Positions 35,631 to 43,326 of a stretch of 43,326 nucleotides of DNA are shown piece by piece. The position numbers and the translations under genes are program-made. Within the stretch, counting starts at the first letter, position 1, and each line of letters starts with the position of its first letter. The stretch comes from DASRRB01 sp036732755 (GTDB lineage: Bacteria > Planctomycetota > B15-G4 > SIAN01), in the NCBI GenBank assembly GCA_036732755.1, contig DAINBU010000032.1, positions 1 through 43,326 of the forward strand, read 5' to 3'. The notes beneath the pieces are model-generated. The model made no database searches. It was given only the letters and a program-made list of their open reading frames with translations, and was not told the origin of the DNA.

Positions 35631-37307
35631 ATGCGCGTCGCCCTCGCCCAGATCAACACGACCGTCGGGGCCCATGCGGCGAACGCGGCGAAGATCGCCG
35701 AATGGAGCGCGCGCGCGGCCGACCGCGGCGCCGATCTCGTCCTCTTCCCCGAGCTCGCCATCAACGGCTACCCGCCGGGCGACCTGGTCGAGATGGGGGA
35801 CTTCGTCGCGGAGGGGGAGGCGACGCTGCACGACCTCGCGCGCCGCCTCTCGGGCGGGCCGATCGTCGTGGTCGGCTTCGTCGAGTCGCACGCCACCGAC
35901 GCGGGGCTCGGCCGGTGCAACAGCCTCGCCTGGATCGAGGGGGGCGCGGTGCGCGTGGTCGGCCGCAAGTCGCTGCTGCCGAACTACGACGTCTTCGACG
36001 AGCGCCGCTGGTTCGATCCGGCGGACGCCCGCACCGTCGTGACGGCGCGCGACGTCCCGGTCGGCCTCTCGATCTGCGAGGACCTCTGGAACGACGAGCG
36101 CTTCTGGCCGCGCCGCCTCTACCGCCTCGACCCGATCGCCGAGCTGCGCGCGAAGGGGGCCGAGTGGGTGCTGAACGGCTCGGCGTCGCCGTTCGAGATG
36201 GGCAAGCCGAAGCTGCGCCGCGCGATGCTCTCCGCCGCCGCGCAGCACCACGGGCTCGGCGTCATTTACTGCAACCTGGTCGGCGGCAACGACTCGCTCG
36301 TCTTCGATGGCAACAGCATGGTGGTCGCGCCCGACGGGACGCTGCTCGCGCAGGGGCGCGGCTTCGACGAGGACCTGGTCGTCGTCGACCTGCCGCGCCG
36401 CGAGGACGCCAAGGCTGCGCGCCCCGCGCCGCCCGCCGCCACGCCCGGTCCGGCGCGCGACGACGAGTGCGACGAGGTGCTGCACGCCCTCGTCCTCGGC
36501 GTGCGCGACTACATGCGCAAGACCGGCTTCGAGCGCGCCGTGCTCGGCCTCTCGGGCGGCATCGACTCGGCGCTGACCGCCGTCATCGCCGCGCGAGCGC
36601 TCGGTGCTCGCAACGTCCTCGGCGTCGCGATGCCGTCGCGCTTCACGTCGTCGATGAGCGACGAGGACGCGGCGACGCTGGCGCGCCGCCTCGGCATCGC
36701 CTTCGAGGTGATCCCGATCGAGCCGATCGCCGACGCCTTCCGCAACGCCCTCTCGCCGGTGCTGGGCGGCGACCATCGCGGCGTCGCCGACGAGAACCTG
36801 CAGGCGCGCGTGCGGGGGGCGCTGCTGATGGCGATCTCGAACAAGCTCGGCCACCTGCTGCTCACCACCGGCAACAAGTCGGAGCTCTCGGTCGGCTACT
36901 GCACGCTCTACGGCGACATGTGCGGCGGGCTCGCGCCGATCGGCGACGTGCCGAAGACCCTGGTCACGCGCCTCTCCGACCACGTGAACCGCGCCGGCGA
37001 GGTGATCCCGCGCCGCTCGCTCGAGCGCCCGCCGACGGCGGAGCTGCGCGAGAACCAGAAGGACGAGGACTCGCTGCCGCCCTACTCGGTGCTCGACCCG
37101 GTGCTGCGCGACCTCGTCGTCGAGCGGCTCGGCGTCGGCGAGCAGGTCGCGCACGGCTCGCCCGACGCGCTGGTGCGCGAGACACGGCGCATGCTCTTCG
37201 CCGCCGAGTTCAAGCGCCGCCAGGCGGCACCGGTGCTGAAGGTCACGCCGAAGGCGTTCGGCGCGGGCTGGCGCTTCCCCATCGCGCAACGATTCGGCCG
37301 CAGCTGA
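35631..37307 (+). CDS. nadE: Glutamine-dependent NAD+ synthetase
   Basis: This 558-residue cytoplasmic enzyme amidates nicotinic acid adenine dinucleotide to NAD+. The N-terminal nitrilase-type glutaminase has Glu41 in LFPELAINGYPPGD, the Lys in GRKSLLPNYDVFDERRWF, and the nucleophile Cys in LSICEDLW. The synthetase domain has the PP-loop GLSGGIDSALT and the later signature TTGNKSELSVGYCTLYGDMCGG. ATG 35631 (MRVALAQINTTVG) is the family-like start; ATG 35619 would add four residues. It is divergent from the diiron-oxidase operon, with 179 bases between. It ends 58 bases before the cobalamin riboswitch. Confidence 0.95.
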   Translation: MRVALAQINTTVGAHAANAAKIAEWSARAADRGADLVLFPELAINGYPPGDLVEMGDFVAEGEATLHDLARRLSGGPIVVVGFVESHATDAGLGRCNSLAWIEGGAVRVVGRKSLLPNYDVFDERRWFDPADARTVVTARDVPVGLSICEDLWNDERFWPRRLYRLDPIAELRAKGAEWVLNGSASPFEMGKPKLRRAMLSAAAQHHGLGVIYCNLVGGNDSLVFDGNSMVVAPDGTLLAQGRGFDEDLVVVDLPRREDAKAARPAPPAATPGPARDDECDEVLHALVLGVRDYMRKTGFERAVLGLSGGIDSALTAVIAARALGARNVLGVAMPSRFTSSMSDEDAATLARRLGIAFEVIPIEPIADAFRNALSPVLGGDHRGVADENLQARVRGALLMAISNKLGHLLLTTGNKSELSVGYCTLYGDMCGGLAPIGDVPKTLVTRLSDHVNRAGEVIPRRSLERPPTAELRENQKDEDSLPPYSVLDPVLRDLVVERLGVGEQVAHGSPDALVRETRRMLFAAEFKRRQAAPVLKVTPKAFGAGWRFPIAQRFGRS

Positions 37308-37365
37308 GGCGCGCGCTTCAACGCCTCATTGATCCTCCGCGCGAGTCGCGTTAGCGTCCCGCCTT

Positions 37366-37573
37366 CCTGTGCGGTGCGAATCCGGGAAGCCGGTGCAATT
37401 CCGGCGCGGCCCCGCCGCTGTGATCGGGAGCGAAACCTCGGCGCGATGACGGGCGAAGACGCCCGAAAATCGCGGGAACCACTGGTGAGCCGCTGGCGCG
37501 TGGTGCGCTTCGGCGCGCTGGGAAGGGCGAGGGAGTAGAAAGCCCGAGAGCCAGAAGACCGCTCCACCGCAGG
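37366..37573 (+). promoter_or_regulatory. Cobalamin (B12) riboswitch
   Basis: The aptamer elements occur in order: CCGGTGCAATTCCGG then CGGCCCCGCCGCTGTGA at 37390-37423, CCACTGG at 37479-37485, and GGGAAGG then GAGAGCCAGAAGACC up to about 37560. P1 can close by pairing 37366-37369 (CCTG) and 37372-37376 (CGGTG) with 37565-37573 (CACCGCAGG). B12 riboswitches normally switch off cobalamin transport or synthesis genes when B12 is present. The next gene downstream on the same strand, 206 bases on, encodes a secreted beta-propeller-like protein. A TTGATC/TTAGCG pair at 37329-37356 could be its promoter but is weak. Confidence 0.92.
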
Positions 37574-37583
37574 TCCTGATTCC

Positions 37584-37612
37584 GGATCGGAGGCGCACGC
37601 GCCGACCGATCC
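37584..37612 (+). promoter_or_regulatory. Hairpin after the riboswitch, candidate expression platform
   Basis: GGATCGG (37584-37590) pairs with CCGATCC (37606-37612), with an inner GGCGC/GCGCC stem. It starts 10 bases after the aptamer closes. There is no T tract, so control may work by pausing or Rho, or act further down at the ribosome-binding site. The bases from 37613 to 37779 hold no gene I recognise. Confidence 0.4.
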
Positions 37613-37779
37613 ACGCTCCTCGGGGGAGGGGCGCGGGCCGCCGTGGACGACAGCGGTCTTCCGTCGTCGCCACGCGACTGCGTCTTCGCCTCGGGGAGCG
37701 AGGCCTGGCGGCCGCGTCCTGCGCGTCCGCCGCATGCGGATGCGGTCCGAGGGGGATCGCGCCGCAAGGAGCTGCTCCC

Positions 37780-39096
37780 GTGGCTTGTCTGCGTCGTCCT
37801 GGTCTTCCCGTCCTCGCCCTCGTCCTGTCCGCTGCGCTCGCGCCGCCGATCCCGGCGCAGGTGCCCGAACCCGGCTTCTCGTCGTCCTCGTACACGCTCG
37901 CGCCGGGCGGCGCGTTCGTGGGCGGGCTCGAGTCGCTCGCGAACGGAAACCTCGTCGTCTACGACGGCGCCGCCGTCGTCGAGATCGCGCGCGCCGACGG
38001 CTCCTTCGTGCGCACGATCTTCACGCCGCCCGGCGCGCCGTTCGGCGCGTTCCTGCGCCTCGCGCCCGACTTGAACCGCCTCTACTTCGGCGAGAGCTCG
38101 TCGGGCTACGTCTGGGAGCTCGACCTCGCCGGCGGCACGGCGAACATCGTCGCGTCGCTCGTCTTCCCCTACGACCTCGCCTTCGACCCGCAGGGCAACC
38201 CGTACGTCTCCTACGCGACGAGCTTCACCGACTCGCACGTCGCGGCGATCGACTTCACGACCGGCATCCAGGACGACGTGATCGACTTCGCCGACCCGAG
38301 CGGGCCGATCGTCTTCGACGCGGCCGGGAACCTCTACACGGCGAGCACGCACGTGCCGGGGTGGCCGCCGCCGCCGGACGCCGCGACGCTCTACTTCTTC
38401 GACGCGGCCGAGCTGGCGGGCGCGCTCGGGCCGTCCGTCCTCACGGCGGCCGACGGCACCGTGCTCGGGAACCTCGACGGCGCGAGCTCGCTGGCGCTCG
38501 ACGAGAAGGAGGACCTGATCGTCACCGATCCCAACGGCGGCCGCGCCGTGCAGGTGACGCCGGCGACGGGACGGAAGGAGACGATCGCGCTCGCCGACCC
38601 CTTCGCGTTCCTCGGCTACGTCGTCTTCGCGAAGGGGACGCGCGGCGCGTTCGAGCCGTGGCAGCCGGAGGAGGCGGGCACGATGCTCGTGACGGAGACC
38701 GACTTCTTCTCGTTCAACGTCCTCGCGACGATCGCGCCGCGCCGGCCGCCGCTCGCGGCCACGCCGGCGAGCCCGATCCCGGTCGGCCCCTTCGACGTCG
38801 ACGTCGAAGGCGAGCCGAACGGCTTCGGCCTGCTGCTGCTCGCGCCGGCGGGGATCACCGGGAGCGAGCTCGAGCTCGCCAACCACGCGGGGAACGGGCC
38901 GCTCTTCTTCGGCCTCGACCTGAGCGCAGGGCTGCTGATCTTCCCGCTGGCGTTCGACGCGAACGGCGCCTTCCACGCGAGCGCGACCAACCCCGGGCTG
39001 GGCGGCGCGTCGATCGGCCTGCAGGTGGCGGTCGGTCCGTCGGGGCCGGGCGCGCTGCTCGGCACGTCGGCGCCGACGCTGCTCACGTTCCAGTGA
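37780..39096 (+). CDS. Secreted NHL/SMP-30-like beta-propeller protein under a B12 riboswitch
   Basis: The 438-residue protein starts at GTG 37780 with AAGGAG about eight bases before it. A signal peptide (VLALVLSAALAPPIPAQ) directs export. Repeated blade-like units follow at about 45-320: LAPDLNRLYFGESSSGYVWE, DLAFDPQGNPYVSYAT, PIVFDAAGNLYTAS, SLALDEKEDLIVTDP. They match the aspartate-rich turns of NHL or SMP-30 propellers. The last 110 residues form a separate beta-sandwich-like tail. There is no enzyme motif and no lipobox. It is the first gene after a cobalamin riboswitch, so it should be made when B12 is scarce; a role in binding or capturing corrinoids is an inference. A strong terminator follows, making it a single-gene unit. 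Confidence 0.8.
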   Translation: MACLRRPGLPVLALVLSAALAPPIPAQVPEPGFSSSSYTLAPGGAFVGGLESLANGNLVVYDGAAVVEIARADGSFVRTIFTPPGAPFGAFLRLAPDLNRLYFGESSSGYVWELDLAGGTANIVASLVFPYDLAFDPQGNPYVSYATSFTDSHVAAIDFTTGIQDDVIDFADPSGPIVFDAAGNLYTASTHVPGWPPPPDAATLYFFDAAELAGALGPSVLTAADGTVLGNLDGASSLALDEKEDLIVTDPNGGRAVQVTPATGRKETIALADPFAFLGYVVFAKGTRGAFEPWQPEEAGTMLVTETDFFSFNVLATIAPRRPPLAATPASPIPVGPFDVDVEGEPNGFGLLLLAPAGITGSELELANHAGNGPLFFGLDLSAGLLIFPLAFDANGAFHASATNPGLGGASIGLQVAVGPSGPGALLGTSAPTLLTFQ

Positions 39097-39133
39097 GCGA
39101 GCGCGGCCGCAGGTCGCGGCCGCGGAAACAAGC

Positions 39134-39162
39134 CGGGCGGTGACTTTCGTCACCGCCCGTTT
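39134..39162 (+). terminator. Bidirectional terminator
   Basis: A perfect 10-base stem (CGGGCGGTGA with TCACCGCCCG, loop CTTTCG) is followed by TTT on the plus strand. On the minus strand it is followed after GC by TTGTTTCC. It can end the propeller gene and the small convergent gene at 39235-39345. Confidence 0.75.
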
Positions 39163-39234
39163 GGGAGTGCGGGGTCGGCCGCGCACAGGGTGGAGTCGCG
39201 CGCGGCCGGCCCCGCTCCGCGGGGTAGGGGAGTC

Positions 39235-39345
39235 TCAGGAAGGGATTCGCGCCCGACCGAGCGACGGGAGCGTGGCGGGGTTCGTGGGTTCGCGAGACAC
39301 GGACCGGTCGGCGTCGCGGGCGACTCGCTGCGTGCGCTGCGTCAT
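39235..39345 (-). CDS. Small 36-residue Arg-rich protein, unknown
   Basis: A 36-codon frame starts MTQRTQRVARDADRSVS and ends GRARIPS. Its ATG at 39345 has a near-perfect Shine-Dalgarno (GAGGAGGG) six bases upstream, and a TTGACA/TACAGG promoter lies about 50 bases further up. The bidirectional hairpin at 39134-39159 can terminate it. No hydrophobic segment is present; the peptide is basic, hydrophilic and probably disordered. No family is recognised. The complete set of signals is the reason for calling it. It could also be a leader peptide or a regulatory RNA with chance coding potential. Confidence 0.45.
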   Translation of the reverse strand: MTQRTQRVARDADRSVSREPTNPATLPSLGRARIPS

Positions 39346-39395
39346 GGTCGTCCCTCCTCGGTCGCGGTTCGTCGTCGGTCCGTGCTCGCGTCAAA

Positions 39396-39423
39396 CCTGT
39401 ACCTCGGAAGTACAAGTTGTCAA
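39396..39423 (-). promoter_or_regulatory. Sigma-70-like promoter with an operator palindrome in the spacer
   Basis: On the minus strand a perfect -35 box TTGACA (39423-39418) is followed after 16 bases by TACAGG (39401-39396). TGTAC/GTACA arms separated by seven bases (39398-39414) lie across the spacer and -10 box, where a repressor would block polymerase. It reads toward the small gene at 39235-39345. Confidence 0.5.
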
Positions 39424-39479
39424 AAGCAGGGAGACGATGGAGGGCGACTTCGGGAAGGAAGTTCGCGATCGCGGCGCGT

Positions 39480-40826
39480 TCAGCCGGCGGCGGCGCGGCC
39501 CGCGCTGCCGACGAGCGCCTCGAGGTCGGCGATCTCCTTGGGGCAGGCGCGCGTCAGGACTTCGTTTCCGCTGGTCGTGACGAGCACGTCGTCCTCGATC
39601 CGCACGCCGATGGCGCGGTACTCGGCCGGGATCGTCGCGTCGTCCTCGGCGAAGTAGAGGCCCGGCTCGACCGTGACGACCATCCCCGGCTCGAGGCGGC
39701 GGTGCTCGTTCGGCGGGCCGCCTTGCACGAAGTAGGCGCCGACGTCGTGCACGTCCATGCCGAGCCAGTGGCCGGTCCGATGCATGTAGAACCGACGGAA
39801 TGTCCGGCTCGCGAGGATCTGCTCGACGGTGCCGGAGAGCAGCGAAAGCTCGCGCAGCCCGTCGATCAATACGCGCACCGCGACGTCGTGCGCCTCGTTC
39901 ACGCTCGCGCCCGGCTTCACCGCCGCGATCGCCGCGTGCTGCGCGGCGAGCACCAGCGCGTAGATCTGCCGCTGCGGCGGGGAGAAGCGCCCGCCGACCG
40001 GCCAGGTGCGCGTCACGTCCGACGCGTAGCAGTCGAACTCGCTGCCGGCGTCGAGCAGGAGGAGGTCGCCCGCCTGCATGCGGCGGTCGTTCTCGTGGTA
40101 GTGGAGGATCGTCGCGTTGGCGCCGCTCGCGACGATGCTCGGGTAGGCGGGGCCGAGCGCGCCGTTACGACGGAACTCCCCCTCGACGAGCGCCTCGATC
40201 TCGTACTCGTGGCGCCCCGGGGCGGTCGCCTTCATCGCCGCGACGTGCGCCGCGGTGGTGATCTCGGCGGCACGCCGCATCGCGGCGAGCTCGTGCGCGT
40301 CCTTCTTGACGCGCATCTCGTGCACCAGGAGAGACGGGTCGACGATGCGCCCCGGCGCCGGATTCTGCTCGCGCACTTTCATGCGCAGCGAGTTCACGAC
40401 GGCGAGGACGCGCGCGTCGAGCTCGGGCCGCAGCCCCGTGCGGTAGTGCAGCGGATCGCGGCCGCGCAGGAGCTTGGGCAGGAGCGCGTCGAGCTCCTCG
40501 ATCGAATGCGCCTCGTCGACGCCGAGCGCCGCGGGGGCGCGCTCGACGCCGAGGCGGCGCCCGGTCCAGACCTCCTGCTCGCGGTTGCGCGGCTGCAGGA
40601 AGAGCACCTGTTCGCCCTCCGGGCGCCCCTTGCAGAGCACCAGCACCGCGTTGGGCTCGGAGAAGCCGGTGAGCCAGTGGAAGTCGCTGTCGGGACGGAA
40701 GCGGAACTCGTTGTCGCCGTTGCGCAGGTGCGCCGCGGCGGTCGCCACCACGGCGACCGCGCCGGCATCCAGCGCATCCAGCAAGCGGCGGCGGCGGGCG
40801 CGGTGCGGACTCTCGTCGGCGTTCAT
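39480..40826 (-). CDS. pepP: Xaa-Pro aminopeptidase, M24B family
   Basis: This 448-residue cytoplasmic enzyme removes the N-terminal residue before proline. The N-terminal creatinase-like domain (about 1-170) contains NEFRFRPDSDFHWLTGF, a conserved AMP_N-type motif. The catalytic pita-bread fold (about 180-440) has all five metal ligands: Asp in LLLDAGSEFD, Asp in SDVTRTWPV, His in TGHWLGMDVHD, Glu in VTVEPGLYF and Glu in GVRIEDDVLVT. The length fits PepP. It is divergent from the small zincin gene, with 92 bases between, and convergent with nothing nearby. Confidence 0.93.
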   Translation of the reverse strand: MNADESPHRARRRRLLDALDAGAVAVVATAAAHLRNGDNEFRFRPDSDFHWLTGFSEPNAVLVLCKGRPEGEQVLFLQPRNREQEVWTGRRLGVERAPAALGVDEAHSIEELDALLPKLLRGRDPLHYRTGLRPELDARVLAVVNSLRMKVREQNPAPGRIVDPSLLVHEMRVKKDAHELAAMRRAAEITTAAHVAAMKATAPGRHEYEIEALVEGEFRRNGALGPAYPSIVASGANATILHYHENDRRMQAGDLLLLDAGSEFDCYASDVTRTWPVGGRFSPPQRQIYALVLAAQHAAIAAVKPGASVNEAHDVAVRVLIDGLRELSLLSGTVEQILASRTFRRFYMHRTGHWLGMDVHDVGAYFVQGGPPNEHRRLEPGMVVTVEPGLYFAEDDATIPAEYRAIGVRIEDDVLVTTSGNEVLTRACPKEIADLEALVGSAGRAAAG

Positions 40827-40918
40827 CCGCGGCAGCCTACCGTTTCGCGCGCACGCGCTGCCCGTCTACTCTGCGGGCGGCGCGCGCGGCGTCCCGCGCG
40901 TGGGAGGGATTCCCGAGG

Positions 40919-41410
40919 ATGCTCCCCGACCGGCTCTTCCGCCGCCTCGATCGCGCGCGGCTCGACGGGACGTTGACGCGCCGCGCGCTCGTCGGCGCGG
41001 CGCCGCTGATGCGCGAGCTGCAGGGCGGCCACGACCGCTTCCGCAGCGGCGGCGAGCCGGCCGCGCTGGCGAGCGGCGCGCAGCGCCTCGTCGACCACCT
41101 CTGCGAGGAGTTCGTCGTCGCGGGGAAGCGGGTCGATCTGCTGGACGAGCCGCGTCCCCACAAGCGCAAGGGCGGGCGGATCGTCTTCGAGCTGCACGGG
41201 CAGTGCCGGCGCGACGGCGCGATCCGCATCTTCGCGCGCACCGCCGCGCAGAAGCGGCCGGTCGCCCTGAAGACGCTGCTCGAGACGCTCGTGCACGAGT
41301 TCGTGCACCACTACGACTTCGACTGCTTCGGCGCCTCGGTGCACTGCTCCGGCTTCTACGAGCGGCTCGGCCAGCTCTACCGGCCGCTGCGCGAGGAGGT
41401 CGAGGCGTGA
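40919..41410 (+). CDS. Small SprT-like HExxH metalloprotein
   Basis: This 163-residue protein has HEFVHHYD, a zincin HExxH motif, followed by VHCSGFYERLGQLY, whose His is the likely third ligand, as in SprT-like proteins (H-x-x-x-F-Y). No signal peptide, so cytoplasmic. The remaining residues are Arg- and Leu-rich helices. Its TGA overlaps the GTG start of a second HExxH gene, so the pair is translationally coupled. SprT-like proteins include DNA-protein crosslink proteases, but identity at that level is not shown here. ATG 40919 follows GGGAGGG about eight bases upstream. Confidence 0.75.
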   Translation: MLPDRLFRRLDRARLDGTLTRRALVGAAPLMRELQGGHDRFRSGGEPAALASGAQRLVDHLCEEFVVAGKRVDLLDEPRPHKRKGGRIVFELHGQCRRDGAIRIFARTAAQKRPVALKTLLETLVHEFVHHYDFDCFGASVHCSGFYERLGQLYRPLREEVEA

Positions 41411-42711
41411 GGCGGCGGCTCCTGTGCGCACGGAATGTCCCGTGCGCCGCGGCCGCGGGCGTGGCGCTGCTCGCCGGCGCGTGCGTGGCGCCGTCGAGGA
41501 GCCGGGCGGCGGCGGTCGTCGAGTTCGAGGTCGCGGTGCGCGGCGGCGAGCGCGTCGCCTCCTTCACCGCGTCGGGCGGGACGGCGCTGCACGTGAGCGC
41601 CGCAACGCCGCCCGTCGTCGTCGCGCGACCGCCGGTCGGCTCGCCGCGCGAGCGGCTCTGGGTGCGCGGATCGACGCGCGGCGCGGCGACGTCCTGTCCG
41701 CTGCGCGTGCGCTGCGGCGGCGTCGAAGTGCAGGTCGAGCTGCCCGCGACCGGCCATCGCGACCGCTTCGAGTGGACGCCGCTCGAGCTCGCGTCCGCCG
41801 ATTCGCTTTCGGGCGGCGAGGTAGAGCTCTCGCTCGCGGAGGGGAGCGGCAGCGAGCTCTGGCTCGACCAGCTCGCATGGGGGGACGGCTCCTCCGACGC
41901 GCCCGATCCGGCCGCGAGCCCGCGCGTCTGGCGCGACGGAGCACTCGAGCTGCGCGCGGCGGCGGGCGCGCGCGTCTTCGATGCCGAATGGGTGCAGCAC
42001 CTGCTGCGCGAGCAGTACGCCGCGGTCGCGCGCCTGCTCGGCCGCGAGCTGCGCGGGCCTCTCCTGGTGGTCGCGCTGCCGGCGGCGCAGTGGCCGCGGC
42101 CCGGCGCCGGCGCCTTCCAGCAAGGGCGCGCGATCTACCTGCGCGACGACGAGCTCCATCTCCCGTGGCGCAGCTTCGCCCACGAGATCGCGCACGTCTT
42201 CGAGGAGGAGCGCGCGACGGCGCTGCCGCGCTTCTGGAGCGAGGGGCTCGCCTGCGCGCTCGCCGACGAGGTCGAGGCGCGCCTCTACGACCGCGGCGTC
42301 CCGCGCGCGCGCGTGCGCTGGGGCGAGCTGCTCGCGCGGGGCGACGCGCTCCATCGGCCGGGCGATCCGCCGCCCAATCGGGCGCTCGCCTTCGCGTCGC
42401 CGGCGGCGGACGGCACGGCGGCGGACCGGCGCGATTACGAGTGGGCCGGGGCGGTGGTCGACGCACTCGCGCAGAAGGGAGGGCCCGGCTACTTCGCGCG
42501 GCTCGAGGCGCTGCTCGCGGTGCCTCCGGCCGCCGGCGCGACCGGAGCCGCGGCCGGCGCGGGCGATGCGGCCGCTGCGGCCGCCGCTGCAGCGCCCTTC
42601 GTCGAGGCGGCGCGCGCCGACTGCTCGGGGATGCTGGAGCGCGCCGGGATCCCGTGGCCACCCGCGGGGCGTCCACCCCCGGGGAATGCAGCCGCTCCCA
42701 CCTCCCGCTGA
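41407..42711 (+). CDS. Exported peptidase-MA-like protein, possible lipoprotein
   Basis: The 434-residue protein from GTG 41407 (GTGA overlap) begins with a basic, hydrophobic leader ending LLAGACVAP. The Cys in LAGAC gives an imperfect lipobox, so anchoring is possible. Residues about 35-160 are beta-rich, like a carbohydrate-binding or jelly-roll domain (LPATGHRDRFEWTPLEL). The second half has AHEIAHVFEEE and FWSEGLACALADEV, the HExxH and following Glu of peptidase-MA gluzincins, so the enzyme looks active. A long Ala-rich linker (about residues 375-400) lies before the end. The substrate is unknown. Confidence 0.78.
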   Translation: MRRRLLCARNVPCAAAAGVALLAGACVAPSRSRAAAVVEFEVAVRGGERVASFTASGGTALHVSAATPPVVVARPPVGSPRERLWVRGSTRGAATSCPLRVRCGGVEVQVELPATGHRDRFEWTPLELASADSLSGGEVELSLAEGSGSELWLDQLAWGDGSSDAPDPAASPRVWRDGALELRAAAGARVFDAEWVQHLLREQYAAVARLLGRELRGPLLVVALPAAQWPRPGAGAFQQGRAIYLRDDELHLPWRSFAHEIAHVFEEERATALPRFWSEGLACALADEVEARLYDRGVPRARVRWGELLARGDALHRPGDPPPNRALAFASPAADGTAADRRDYEWAGAVVDALAQKGGPGYFARLEALLAVPPAAGATGAAAGAGDAAAAAAAAAPFVEAARADCSGMLERAGIPWPPAGRPPPGNAAAPTSR

Positions 42712-42813
42712 GGCCGCTCAAGTCGCCGGACGAAAGCGCCGACATTCCGGGAATCGGAAGTTCTTTCGTGTCGCCGCCGCCGTCCTGGCAGGCGGGGGGA
42801 GCAGGAGAAGAAC

Positions 42814-43140
42814 GTGTCGAACGATGACCAACCGCAGCACGATCGGACCGGCGCCGCCACCACCGTGGAGCGCCGCGGCAACGTCCGCCAGACGATGCAC
42901 GCCGTCTTCACGGCGCGCCTCTCGGCGATCCAGCTCCTCGGCGGCGGGCGCGACATCTCGCGCAGCGGCGCCTACTTCATGACGAGCGACGAGATCCCCT
43001 GCGAAGTCACGTTCAACGTCGACGGCCAGGACACGACGCTCGGCGCGCGCATCGTGCGCATCGACGCGGTGAGCCCCGGCACGTTCGGCATCGCGGTCCA
43101 CTTCGACCAACGGCTGCCCGAGTCGAAGCTCCCCGCCTGA
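42814..43140 (+). CDS. PilZ domain protein
   Basis: This 108-residue protein is probably a single-domain c-di-GMP receptor. The start is GTG 42814, with AGGAG seven bases upstream. The RxxxR motif is met by RRGNVRQ and the DxSxxG motif by DISRSGAYF, spaced about 30 residues apart as in PilZ domains. The C-terminus (RIVRIDAVSPGTFGIAVHF) is the usual last strands. There is no attached output domain, so it probably acts by binding a partner. No c-di-GMP enzymes are in the window. Confidence 0.85.
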   Translation: MSNDDQPQHDRTGAATTVERRGNVRQTMHAVFTARLSAIQLLGGGRDISRSGAYFMTSDEIPCEVTFNVDGQDTTLGARIVRIDAVSPGTFGIAVHFDQRLPESKLPA

Positions 43141-43326
43141 TCCGGCGCCGCGGCTTGCAACTGGAGCGGACGTCGAGAACGCGGGTGAAGAGGGCGCGGG
43201 GAGCGGGGCGTCGTGGTGGAACGCGCGACGGGCGAGGGCGGGTCGAGGGGCGGAGGGGAAAAAGGCTCGAGGGACGGGACACGCTCGCCCCAACCAAAAG
43301 ATGGACGGGGGGCTCGCTGCGCTCGG
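43141..43326. other. Right edge, no gene recognised
   Basis: These 186 bases after the PilZ gene are purine-rich on the plus strand. An ATG near 43302 opens a short frame to the edge, but without an upstream Shine-Dalgarno or recognisable residues I do not call it. Confidence 0.4.

Noticed and set aside
37329..37356. TTGATC-N16-TTAGCG as the riboswitch promoter
   Set aside because: The position is right but the -10 match is poor, so it is not listed as a feature.
39083..39415. 110-codon minus-strand frame starting at TTG
   Set aside because: It would start inside the promoter spacer, with no Shine-Dalgarno, and run through the terminator hairpin.
1..43326. CRISPR arrays, prophage, transposons, tRNA and rRNA genes
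   Set aside because: No regular direct-repeat array, transposase or integrase motif, or recognisable tRNA/rRNA sequence was seen on either strand by reading; very divergent cases could be missed.

Overview
This is a GC-rich bacterial window that looks like part of a scaffold from an uncultured member of Planctomycetota. The evidence is the content: a DUF1800/DUF1501 pair, an ECF sigma factor fused to a membrane segment and carboxypeptidase-regulatory-like repeats, several von Willebrand A (VWA) proteins and secreted beta-propeller-like proteins. The phylum is inferred from gene content only. A 10-N gap at 9442-9451 shows that this is an assembled scaffold. Many neighbouring genes overlap as ATGA or GTGA, so translational coupling is common.

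Layout. 1-2935: the end of an unknown gene, a NapG/MauM-type polyferredoxin and a secreted M4/M36-like metalloprotease with a terminator. 2988-6772: leucyl aminopeptidase, then on the minus strand a SAM methyltransferase and a secreted hypothetical protein. 6837-11444: an ArsR-methyltransferase regulator resembling SahR, coupled to B12-dependent methionine synthase, with a palindrome at the regulator start. 11490-25448: a signalling island with an ECF sigma factor plus a zinc-finger anti-sigma/VWA (YfbK-type) membrane protein, a second ECF sigma factor fused to a large predicted extracytoplasmic sensor, a VIT-VWA protein, a second secreted VWA protein, and a response regulator/histidine kinase pair. 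25490-31999: a degenerate peptidase-MA-like protein, a DUF3352-like secreted protein, DUF1800, Tat-exported DUF1501, and an isoprenylcysteine methyltransferase-like membrane protein.

31948-35451 (minus strand) is the most unusual metabolic locus. A haem-oxygenase-like diiron enzyme, an enolase-superfamily epimerase-like enzyme and a GH3-type acyl-adenylate/amide synthetase form one coupled operon. The GH3 gene is frameshifted exactly where two interlocked perfect inverted repeats lie. 35631-39162: glutamine-dependent NAD synthetase, then a clear cobalamin riboswitch whose next gene encodes a secreted beta-propeller-like protein rather than a known B12 gene, closed by a terminator. A small 36-codon gene with its own promoter, operator-like palindrome and Shine-Dalgarno faces it. 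39480-43140: Xaa-Pro aminopeptidase, two overlapping genes for small HExxH proteins, and a PilZ protein.

No rRNA, tRNA, CRISPR array, integrase or insertion sequence was recognised. Promoters are rarely obvious. Most start codons were chosen from Shine-Dalgarno spacing, overlap with the upstream stop, or family-typical N-termini.
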